Origin: an uncultured Pedobacter sp. | GTDB taxonomy: Bacteria > Bacteroidota > Bacteroidia > Sphingobacteriales > Sphingobacteriaceae | Assembly: GCA_938008555.1 (NCBI GenBank) | Contig: CALLKE010000157.1 | Span: forward strand, 1-33,415 | Direction: 5' to 3' | Length of the DNA stretch: 33,415 nucleotides | Part shown: positions 22,404 through 30,699 of the stretch, one piece after another | Position numbering within the stretch: position 1 is the first letter of the stretch | How the letters are laid out: every line of letters begins with the position of its first letter | Notes under the pieces: generated by a model | What the model was told of the DNA's origin: nothing | Database searches by the model: none | The model's input: only the letters and a program-made list of their open reading frames with translations | Made by a program: the position numbers and the translations under genes

Positions 22404-25400
22404 ATGTCTTCTGGTTGGAAAAAATGGGAATGTCCACCAGACGCACTTACAATCGAATCAAAGCTAAAAAATCTTCAATTGACAGAAAGACAAGAAGATG
22501 AAATTGCAATCGCTTATTATATTACTGAAATGAATAGAGCTACAACAGCTGAAGAAAAACAATCATGGTCGGATCTGTTAATTAAAAAGAGGAGCTCTAT
22601 CATCAAGAAAAATTTACAGGAAGGAATGGTAGCTGATTTCCAGCTATGGCTCCAAGGAAGATCAAAATACAATGTACTTGCAATAGAAGAAACAAAATAC
22701 AATCCAATAAGTAGGAAATATGAGAAAATGAACCGGGAATGTACTCCATGGGGAAATAAGGATTTATTACATTTACCTGATGTGCGAAAATGGTTAAAAT
22801 TACCGGTACTGAACCGTGACAAGGTAGCCAAGGAAATTGCTGCACTTAAAATGACCACACCTCTTTCTTTGGAACAAGCATGGATATATTATAAATATAT
22901 TGCGCGCGGTATATTGGTAGATGGAGATATTTTGAAGGAACAGAGGAATTTTAATGATTTTGATTACATGGAAAAGAGACCACAAATGCCTGTTTATGAT
23001 GCAGAAGGAAATGTAACTGGTTTTGAACCGGATATGAATTATACCCCGTTTTCTATGTACAATCCGAGCATGAAAAAATTCGATCAACAGGCTTATAATG
23101 CCAATTATTCGAAGTTTGATAGGTCACTTAAAGCGGGAAATTTACATGTACTTGTAGATGACGCGGACGGGTTTGCTTCATTTACACCAGACGATAAACT
23201 CGTATTGTTGTTGGGTGCAGCAGAGCAAGCAGAGCTAACCGCACCCCTTCTATCAGGAGGCAATACTGTGGTATTGCCCTCGGAAGGAGAAGGTGGATTT
23301 AAAATTGGTGTTGATCCTTCAATAGCATATAAAAATGCCGAATTATTTAACACGCTCAATACACTTTTCCAAAAAAACACAGAACAGCAATCAAAACAGA
23401 ACGAAACCATGAATCAAAACATGGGCAAGTTTGTCAATTCTTTAAGTGATGTGCTGTCAGGGTTGAAGAATGTTTCTTTGTATATGGCCAATATACCAGA
23501 CGCAACAGTAATGGAAAGTCTCATTGATCGCTTATCTGAACAGCTGAAGTCAAAGGAAATCTTTGACACGGGTATTGTCTTTAACGCGGTACAGACTAAC
23601 AATTCCCATCTCTGGAAAGTACTCGAAAAACTAGACGAAACAAATACCGGTATAAGCTCGCTTATAAAGTTGCATTCAATGCACCCTCCTCCAATCGTAA
23701 ACAACAATACATATAACACATACACCGAACCAGTAAAAACACCTATTCTTTATACAGCGGATGACTTGGGTTTCGAAGAAATAGAAGAAGAAGAAGAAGA
23801 ACTAGTTCAAGAAATAGATAAAGCTCCCGTGGCTCCTGCATACGAATCGATTGCACCTATAGCGGTTACAAACCCTGATCCAGTCCCTATAACTGTAAAT
23901 GCCGCACCAGAAAAATTAATTTTTGATCTCACAGCATATCCGAAATTATCCCATCTCTTCGAATTGGAAGAGAAACATCATGGAACCGGACTAAGAAAAC
24001 ACGTAGGTGGGTTATTCGCTCATCATCTGCAAGCAGCAGCAAAGTTGCACCTAGGTAATGCAGAAGAAATGACGACAGCTCTTGAAAACGGCAAATACGA
24101 AGCATTTGTTAAAGAAACAGAAAAAGATTTTTTATCAAAAATTGAGAACAACAGATTGACACTTGCAACATTGTTCGGTGCAAAGCACGACAATCCCGAT
24201 ATATATTCTTATATGATCAAGAACTCGTTGAACTTTGCACACACACCTTCTATTGAAAATAAACTGATATACCTAGAAAAAATAAATGCGGGCTTGGTTT
24301 TACACGACAAATTGAAACACATTGAACCTAAATATACGTCCGGGCTCGGAGAAATTTTGAAGGAAATCACTAATACTGTAGATGCTTCAGTGTTTGTACG
24401 ACTACACACTGATACAGAAACAAGGCTCGGATTATTACAGTCAGGCATTAATGGTTTGGAAACAAATATAAGATCTGATAAATACATGGAATATGTCAAT
24501 ACTATACAAAAAATAGCAAATACCGGTGGAGAAGGATATGTTTTACGTACGGCCCTTGAAAGTGCTATGGCAGCTCAAACAATGACAGAAGAAATGGCTA
24601 GAGAGATACTCACCGGAAAGGAAAAAAAGATAACTGAACTTGAAGGTCTTTTTCAAGCTACTCAATCTAGCAAAGAAGCACTTGATGCATTGATCAAACA
24701 AAAAGCCGAAGAACACGAGGGAGAACTAGCCAGATTATATGAACAAGGAAAAGAACATATTAGAGTAAGAGACGAAAGTATAGAGGAATATAAAAAGGAA
24801 AGTGCCGAATTGACTAGTCAATTTGAGGAATTAATGAAGTTCTCTACAACCCTCGGAGAAAAAACGAAGCAAGACGAGGAAACGATAAAACTCTTAAAGC
24901 AGGATATAGATAAATTCAGAGAATCCGATCAAATGAACAAGGAAGCATTACAAGATCTCGAAAAACAAATAAATGATATGAACAATAAATTAAAAGAAAG
25001 TATACGAGAAAAAGAAAAACTTCAAAATGAAAGAACAATCGAGGAAAACAGGTTAAAGGGAGAAATAGATAGATACCACAAACAAAATACGGGGTATGTA
25101 CAACAATTACAAGAACTAGAGACACAGAGACAGGCGGCCATGAATAGTATGGGCGCGTCACAGCAACAACTTTTCGCGCAGTTGGCTGCAAAGACCCAGG
25201 AAGTGAACACAGCGAAGCTCGCACACGAAGAGCTACAACTAAAACTAAATCAGATCCTCTCTATGGATGTAATCAAACAGGTTAAAGAACTTGAAGGACA
25301 CAAAACAACAAACCAAAACAAAATAGATGAAATGAACAAAGCAATAGAACAAAAAAACACGTCCATTTTAGAAATGGAAAGGGAACTAATGCGCTTGAGA

Positions 25401-28400
25401 GACGTACATACAAAAAATCAGACACTAGAAGAAAAGTTAAAGGAAATGGAATTGAAATCTGAAAAAATAAAGAACGAAAGAAATACCTTACAATTACAGC
25501 ACGACGAAGCCGTAAAACTTAGGAACCAAGTAGTCGCTGAAAGCCTTGATAAAGGAATGCATGACGACGAATACGAAGAAAGGCTTAAAGAAGCAAATCA
25601 AAACATTGAATACTACAAGACGTCACTGCAAACTGTCACAAACGCACACAACGCGAACATGGAAACTATAACTAAATTAAATGACGCATTACAAAAAGCA
25701 CCCAGAGAACAAGACATGAACAACCTAAAAAAGCAAATAGATGAAAGGACCAAGGAACTCTCTACAATTAAGTCCCAAAACGAACTTCTGTTAAAACAGA
25801 GAAATGAAGCAATCGAAGCCAACCAGGGCCTGTTGGCCAGATTAGCGTCTGCTAATCTGTCTGCGGGAGCATCTGAACAACTCATGAAAGAAAGAGACCA
25901 ACTAAATACTCAACTAATGCAATCAACCGCGGAACTACAACTGATTAAATCAAAGATGTCTGAATCAGCACTTGAAGCACAAAGAAAAATATCAGAACTA
26001 GAAGCAAAGTCAAGAGAAATACACGGGAAGTCTGAAAGGTCACAGAGAAAAAGGGAACAACTTGAAAAAACACTTAAAATAGGAAGAGAAGAATTTGAAC
26101 AAACCACTGAAATGGCTCGCCAAATGCTTGACATGCTCGCAAGACTTACAGAACACAACATACAAGAGGAAATAACAACTGCTAAATTGTTCCCTTCGTA
26201 TGACGGGAGAGCAAAAAATGAAACTCAGATAGCACTCTTAAAAGCAGCCGAAAAAATTAACTTTCTCAAGAAACAAATAAAGAGACAGAGAGAAGACATA
26301 CAGAAATTGGCAAATGTCGGAGAACAATTTAGGGAACACGCACACGAATTAGAGGAAAGATACGTTTCAAGTGTAAAAGCTTTCGAAGCCCAAATAAGTA
26401 ATAATAGCGATATCGCTACCCAGAGGTATAATGAACAGAGAGAATTTTACGAGAAAACTTTAAATATTGCTTTGCCTGTGATCCAAAACGACCAGAATGC
26501 TTTAGTGGAAACATGGATCAGAAAAAGGGATATTTTGTTGGAACAAAGCACTAGATTTACAATAGCCGCAGCCCAACTCGAACCATCCCAGAACATGCCA
26601 GCGGAATTTGAAACAGAAGCCAAAGCGCTAAAGGATTTGACGGCCCTCTACAGTCTCGAGCTGGAACAATCAAAACAGGTTATACAAGCTGAAAGAGAAA
26701 ATATACAAACCGCCATGGACCAAATACAGGAACTGATGGCCGAAGCCGGTTCAACAAGAAACAAAGAAACCTTGGATCAAACATACCACACATTAGAGAT
26801 CCAGCAAGCTAGACTCGATACAAAGACTATACAACTAGATAAAATATCTCAAGACGTAGACCAGGCAAGTAAAACCACAGAGGCCGTCAAGTTGAAGAGT
26901 ATTGGAGATTTACAGAAGCTCCTGGCTACAAGAAAACATACATTTGTTTCTGCTCACCCAGGAACCCGAGATGCCGCAATCAGTGCAGCGAGGTCATTCA
27001 ATAATGCAGTCAATCAATCGCTCAGGACATCACCTGGTATTTTCTATAATATGAACAATGCAATGCTTGACGGGTTTCGTTCGAATGCCGTATATCTTAG
27101 AGGAAAACTTCTCCCACATGCACAGAACAATGATGCTGACGCTATCAATCTTATTCAACATATAGATCATTTTGCCAACTATTCACAAGACATACTAAAT
27201 ATGGAACATTCAAGAAGAAGTGCCCTGGGGTTCCAAAAGGCCGGTGACTCAGCTCACATGGAAAACAGTGAAAGAGACTTCGAGGAAGCCAACATGGAAG
27301 ATTTTTCTGACGAAGAGATCGACGATGATTTAAAAGGAGAAGGAGAGGAATTTTATAGATTTAATTCTAGGGAAGAAGAATTACAACAAATAAATTTAAC
27401 CAGGCAAATATTCGCTAAATTGGCTAGTACGGGGAATATCACACCAGAAGAACAACGACAAATTAATATACACTATGAGACCTACGGTATTAGCGATCAG
27501 CTAGTAAAACAGGCCGCGTACGATAGGAACGTACAAGAAGCAGCTATCGCAAAACAATATAAAGACGTGTTTGAAATGATGAGAGACCCGGGAAGGCTCA
27601 TTGAAGAGATTAATCAGGTAGGGAGACAGATGGAAGAACAACAAAGACACCAACCACTTGATCAACAGATCAAAGGAAAAACTAGGGATTTGAAAGAAAT
27701 AAGATCAGTACTCAGAGATATAAACACTGTTATTGCTGCCAATAACGGGTCTTCAGAAATACAAAAATCACAGGCAGTCATGGATAAGTTATCTAAAGAA
27801 CACCCAGAGATACTCAATACCATGTTAAGATCAATAGCTTTTAAAGAACCACAAACGAGAGAAGGACGAAAGGTTGTCGATGAAGACGTTATCAAAAGTA
27901 TATACGTATCTAGATTGATCAACAATCAAAAGATTGAATCACAGAAAGAAACACTCGATTATTTGTCGTCTCAGCTCACTGGAACGTCTGGCTATATATC
28001 AGATGAGGACGCAAGAATGACAAATCAAGTATTTAAAGGTATCGATGATGCTATAGGAGAAAATGCTTTAAGAAGAGCCAACCTTAATGATCCTATGGTT
28101 TTTTTGATTAACCATGGAGAAGTAGAAAATGAAATTGCTCTCAAACGCGACAACAGAGAAAAATACGGTATTGCTGCAGACGTATACGACTTGTTAATAG
28201 AGAACGTGGATGCGAAAGCAAAACAAGATACGTCATATTATATGAGAGCTTTAACGTCCGGAAAAACCAAATGGACTGGTATTGGCATGTTTGGTCAATT
28301 TAGTAATGTAGTGGGAGGCATCAAACGGTCTCTGACTTTGAAGCTTAACGCAGAAAAAATCGGATTGAATGAACACACCACAGAAATAAGGCAATTTTAT

Positions 28401-28754
28401 AGTAACGTAAAGGCTTATACAGACATTGCCAATGTAATGGCAGCAAATAGTTACGGTGAAGAGGGAGATAATACGGAAAAGGCCGAAAAAACATACACTA
28501 ACATAATGGAAGGGGTTTTTTACGATTTCAAGAGAGCCGTAGAAGACATCGGACAAATTAAAAACCAAAAAGAAAGAAAAGCCGAAAAAGAGATACTCGA
28601 ATCCAATCGCTATGCAAGATTACAAAAGGGAGTATCTGATATAATTGTTAAACTACAAAAAGAAAAACAATCACTACAAGATCAGAGCGCAAGGATTGAG
28701 AGAGCAAGACAGAAAGTGGAAGCACATAGGGCTCAAGGACAGCGCGTAGCATAA
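22404..28754 (+). CDS. Giant coiled-coil protein (2116 aa), possible tape-measure or structural protein
   Basis: The start is the ATG at 22404 (MSSGWKKWEC), 2 nt after the promoter box; an earlier TTG in frame would lie inside that box. The N-terminal 450 residues are mixed, followed by a Pro/Asn-rich linker and an acidic run near 457 (EEIEEEEEEL). From about 730 to 1500 the sequence is almost unbroken heptad-like helix rich in Glu, Lys and Gln, then helical segments with an acidic break near 1640. There is no enzyme motif. At about 19% of the window it must be important. Long helical proteins act as capsid tape measures in related viruses (PBCV-1 P2, ASFV M1249L); that role here is inference from size, composition and late-type promoter. 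An internal scaffold is the alternative. Confidence 0.85.
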   Translation: MSSGWKKWECPPDALTIESKLKNLQLTERQEDEIAIAYYITEMNRATTAEEKQSWSDLLIKKRSSIIKKNLQEGMVADFQLWLQGRSKYNVLAIEETKYNPISRKYEKMNRECTPWGNKDLLHLPDVRKWLKLPVLNRDKVAKEIAALKMTTPLSLEQAWIYYKYIARGILVDGDILKEQRNFNDFDYMEKRPQMPVYDAEGNVTGFEPDMNYTPFSMYNPSMKKFDQQAYNANYSKFDRSLKAGNLHVLVDDADGFASFTPDDKLVLLLGAAEQAELTAPLLSGGNTVVLPSEGEGGFKIGVDPSIAYKNAELFNTLNTLFQKNTEQQSKQNETMNQNMGKFVNSLSDVLSGLKNVSLYMANIPDATVMESLIDRLSEQLKSKEIFDTGIVFNAVQTNNSHLWKVLEKLDETNTGISSLIKLHSMHPPPIVNNNTYNTYTEPVKTPILYTADDLGFEEIEEEEEELVQEIDKAPVAPAYESIAPIAVTNPDPVPITVNAAPEKLIFDLTAYPKLSHLFELEEKHHGTGLRKHVGGLFAHHLQAAAKLHLGNAEEMTTALENGKYEAFVKETEKDFLSKIENNRLTLATLFGAKHDNPDIYSYMIKNSLNFAHTPSIENKLIYLEKINAGLVLHDKLKHIEPKYTSGLGEILKEITNTVDASVFVRLHTDTETRLGLLQSGINGLETNIRSDKYMEYVNTIQKIANTGGEGYVLRTALESAMAAQTMTEEMAREILTGKEKKITELEGLFQATQSSKEALDALIKQKAEEHEGELARLYEQGKEHIRVRDESIEEYKKESAELTSQFEELMKFSTTLGEKTKQDEETIKLLKQDIDKFRESDQMNKEALQDLEKQINDMNNKLKESIREKEKLQNERTIEENRLKGEIDRYHKQNTGYVQQLQELETQRQAAMNSMGASQQQLFAQLAAKTQEVNTAKLAHEELQLKLNQILSMDVIKQVKELEGHKTTNQNKIDEMNKAIEQKNTSILEMERELMRLRDVHTKNQTLEEKLKEMELKSEKIKNERNTLQLQHDEAVKLRNQVVAESLDKGMHDDEYEERLKEANQNIEYYKTSLQTVTNAHNANMETITKLNDALQKAPREQDMNNLKKQIDERTKELSTIKSQNELLLKQRNEAIEANQGLLARLASANLSAGASEQLMKERDQLNTQLMQSTAELQLIKSKMSESALEAQRKISELEAKSREIHGKSERSQRKREQLEKTLKIGREEFEQTTEMARQMLDMLARLTEHNIQEEITTAKLFPSYDGRAKNETQIALLKAAEKINFLKKQIKRQREDIQKLANVGEQFREHAHELEERYVSSVKAFEAQISNNSDIATQRYNEQREFYEKTLNIALPVIQNDQNALVETWIRKRDILLEQSTRFTIAAAQLEPSQNMPAEFETEAKALKDLTALYSLELEQSKQVIQAERENIQTAMDQIQELMAEAGSTRNKETLDQTYHTLEIQQARLDTKTIQLDKISQDVDQASKTTEAVKLKSIGDLQKLLATRKHTFVSAHPGTRDAAISAARSFNNAVNQSLRTSPGIFYNMNNAMLDGFRSNAVYLRGKLLPHAQNNDADAINLIQHIDHFANYSQDILNMEHSRRSALGFQKAGDSAHMENSERDFEEANMEDFSDEEIDDDLKGEGEEFYRFNSREEELQQINLTRQIFAKLASTGNITPEEQRQINIHYETYGISDQLVKQAAYDRNVQEAAIAKQYKDVFEMMRDPGRLIEEINQVGRQMEEQQRHQPLDQQIKGKTRDLKEIRSVLRDINTVIAANNGSSEIQKSQAVMDKLSKEHPEILNTMLRSIAFKEPQTREGRKVVDEDVIKSIYVSRLINNQKIESQKETLDYLSSQLTGTSGYISDEDARMTNQVFKGIDDAIGENALRRANLNDPMVFLINHGEVENEIALKRDNREKYGIAADVYDLLIENVDAKAKQDTSYYMRALTSGKTKWTGIGMFGQFSNVVGGIKRSLTLKLNAEKIGLNEHTTEIRQFYSNVKAYTDIANVMAANSYGEEGDNTEKAEKTYTNIMEGVFYDFKRAVEDIGQIKNQKERKAEKEILESNRYARLQKGVSDIIVKLQKEKQSLQDQSARIERARQKVEAHRAQGQRVA

Positions 28755-28788
28755 AAATAATATCTAAATCCTATTTTTAAAAAAAACT

Positions 28789-28971
28789 ATGGGAAATATA
28801 TTTACTGCTACCAAGGAAACCGGAAAGCCTATTTATATCTGGCCAATAAAAAGCTTTTACCATGCGTCATCACCTGAAGATTATGAAAGAGGGAAATATG
28901 ACCTTTGGAACCCTAGCCATTATGAAGGGGATTTTCAATATCCAGCTAAAGAACCGGCTAAAGATTTTTAA
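28789..28971 (+). CDS. 60-aa protein with N-myristoylation motif
   Basis: A 60-aa protein starting M-G2-N-I-F-T6, which fits the N-myristoylation consensus (Gly2, Ser/Thr at 6). The rest is aromatic and polar, with no transmembrane helix. Myristoylation would attach it to a membrane, as in several nucleocytovirus virion proteins, but this is a motif-only prediction. It follows the coiled-coil gene by 34 nt, in the same direction. A tatctaaatc lies upstream, in the orientation opposite to most boxes. Confidence 0.6.
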   Translation: MGNIFTATKETGKPIYIWPIKSFYHASSPEDYERGKYDLWNPSHYEGDFQYPAKEPAKDF

Positions 28972-29087
28972 TAGGGTTTGCCATTCTGCCAATCCGTATC
29001 CTTAAAAAAAGAGAGGTAAATGTATAACGGACAAGTAATATTTTGGCTTAAATAGTTAAACGGGACTGGGGTTAGGCATTATTTCAA
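28972..29087. other. Intergenic segment with inverted copy of the primase-promoter element
   Basis: A 116-nt gap. ttgccattctgccaatccgtatc (28978-29000) is the reverse complement of 10232-10254 with one mismatch. A ggggttagg box (29067-29075) lies 12 nt before the ATG at 29088. Confidence 0.5.
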
Positions 29088-29399
29088 ATGCAGAAGATCG
29101 ACCTCAACAAAACTTACGTAAACTGTCCATTTACTGAAAAAAAACCACAAGGCCTAGTGGGACTGACTGCAGACTTCGCTGACAAGATCAGACAAGACAA
29201 AGAAAACATGCCTCAAAGAATCTACGAATTATGCGAAGGTTTTATTAGTGACATTCATGATTTATTGGCTAATCCACCTGTTCCTGAAGTAAAAGAGAAG
29301 GGCACATCCAATGAAACTCTATCTGGAGTTATCAGATTAAACCTTGAAGACCTCATTCTTTGCAAACTACTATCGTCTTTTAAAACAGACAATGAATAA
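29088..29399 (+). CDS. 103-aa protein, unknown
   Basis: A 103-aa soluble, helical protein starting MQKIDLNKTYVNCPF, with three Cys residues and no recognised motif. A GGGTTAGG box 12 nt upstream, and no ATTTAGAAA box, place it with the GGGTTA group (possibly early). The stop codon is inside AATAAATATTTATT, shared with the convergent capsid gene. Confidence 0.6.
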   Translation: MQKIDLNKTYVNCPFTEKKPQGLVGLTADFADKIRQDKENMPQRIYELCEGFISDIHDLLANPPVPEVKEKGTSNETLSGVIRLNLEDLILCKLLSSFKTDNE

Positions 29400-29408
29400 A
29401 TATTTATT
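29395..29408. terminator. Palindromic AATAAATATTTATT 3'-end signal
   Basis: A perfect 14-bp palindrome with AATAAA on each strand lies across the stops of the 103-aa gene and the capsid gene. Confidence 0.55.
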
Positions 29409-30667
29409 TAGTCCCACATTCTTTGAATAGAGCCTCCCTTTTGGATTGTCCAATTATGTTGGGAAGTGATAACACTTATTCTCAAATTAGGATGAGCAAT
29501 ACTGGATTTGATAAAGAATCTTGGATTTGTATAGGATGACATTTGTAAATGTCCAGAAGCAAAATCCTTACACATTGGTTCATAGTCCCACCAAGCAAAT
29601 AACCCGTTTACATCTGGTCTAATGCTTCCTCCATATCTAGATTTGATATGTTCAAGTTGTAATCCACCAGCAGTACAAGGTTCAAATAAGATCTTATCAT
29701 TGGATCTTACTTGGAAGGTCAAAGCATCTAAAAGAGTAGTATCAAACTCGTAAGGTTTTGGGTTTGCAACTCCATTGTCTACGTCAGTGAGATTTCTTAC
29801 AAGAACGTAAACGTGTTTGAGTGGCCCATCAATATCAGAAAGGTCAATACCATAACCAGCTTCAGTTGGTGTATTGAATAAACCGTTTGCAGGTACATCA
29901 AAATCCAATTTCTTAGCTTCATCAAATAAAGTAACTAAACCATTAGGTGTGTTTGTCAAGGAAACAACTTCCGCTCTGTCTGGACCAGGTAAATGAATAA
30001 GTTCATATCTTAAAAATACATCAGTGAGGCCCACAGTTGCGGGTTTTGTTCCATCAGTTTCAATCCAGTTAGCACAATCAGCAAAGCGAATAGTAATTTT
30101 GAGTTTATTAGCTAGTGCACAGATAGGGATTTGATTTCCTTGGCCGTCCCACGGAGTAGGTAACGGAATTCGAATTTTCTGTTCACCAGTCGCCAGTGTG
30201 TTTCTTTCGGCTTGGGTTTTATTTCCTACTAATAATGATTCGTATATTGCTCTCACTTCATCCCTTGAAAATTTATAATCTTGGTAAATTCTATCAGGGA
30301 ATGTTCTATCAATGTGGTTAACGGCGTAGGAATATGTAACAGCCTCCGTTGGGTGGAGCAGTGCCAAACCAAGGAAGTCGGAACCTCTTACATATGTTTT
30401 TCCACCAGTTACCAAAGGCTCTATTGCTGGTACCTTTGCACACAAAGTAAGTAAACCTACTTCAGTTCCTTCCTTTTCCAGGTAAAATGTTTGAGTAGTA
30501 CCGGTATTCACAATAGGTTGGTCAGTATCATCTCTTTTCTCTTCGAGAGCATAATCAGTGGTATTCATAATACCTTGTTTTGCGAATAAGCTATTACGGT
30601 AACCGAAGGTGATTAATGGACCATCCTCTGGACCTACTTGTGCTCTTATTTTGGATTGTTGTGGCAT
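29408..30667 (-). CDS. Double jelly-roll major capsid protein
   Basis: A 419-aa protein that would form the pseudo-hexameric capsomers of an icosahedral shell. It has no signal or membrane segment. The segment at 165-195 (IRIPLPTPWDG, then QIPICALANKLKITIRF) matches the conserved strand and loop where nucleocytovirus capsid proteins read LPLPFWF...ALPLIAL, and the C-terminus (about 385-419, NPRFFIKSSIAHPNLRISV... ending QRMWD) matches their final strand block. The length is typical of small-genome relatives; large nucleocytovirus capsid proteins are usually 430-600 aa. It is divergent from the 560-aa beta-rich protein, sharing the mirror-pair promoter at 30668-30699, so both are expected to be late virion proteins. 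Confidence 0.88.
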   Translation of the reverse strand: MPQQSKIRAQVGPEDGPLITFGYRNSLFAKQGIMNTTDYALEEKRDDTDQPIVNTGTTQTFYLEKEGTEVGLLTLCAKVPAIEPLVTGGKTYVRGSDFLGLALLHPTEAVTYSYAVNHIDRTFPDRIYQDYKFSRDEVRAIYESLLVGNKTQAERNTLATGEQKIRIPLPTPWDGQGNQIPICALANKLKITIRFADCANWIETDGTKPATVGLTDVFLRYELIHLPGPDRAEVVSLTNTPNGLVTLFDEAKKLDFDVPANGLFNTPTEAGYGIDLSDIDGPLKHVYVLVRNLTDVDNGVANPKPYEFDTTLLDALTFQVRSNDKILFEPCTAGGLQLEHIKSRYGGSIRPDVNGLFAWWDYEPMCKDFASGHLQMSSYTNPRFFIKSSIAHPNLRISVITSQHNWTIQKGGSIQRMWD

Positions 30668-30699
30668 TCTAAAAGTATAATAAATTAGTATTTTAGAAA
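30668..30699. promoter_or_regulatory. Mirror-pair TTTTAGAA promoter of the capsid gene
   Basis: tctaaaa (30668-30674) directly abuts the capsid ATG, and ttttagaaa (30691-30699) directly abuts the ATG at 30700. Confidence 0.65.

Noticed and set aside
29014..29093. Possible second intron (GTAAAT...GCAG) before the 103-aa gene
   Set aside because: It would remove the only ATG and has no upstream exon frame to join.
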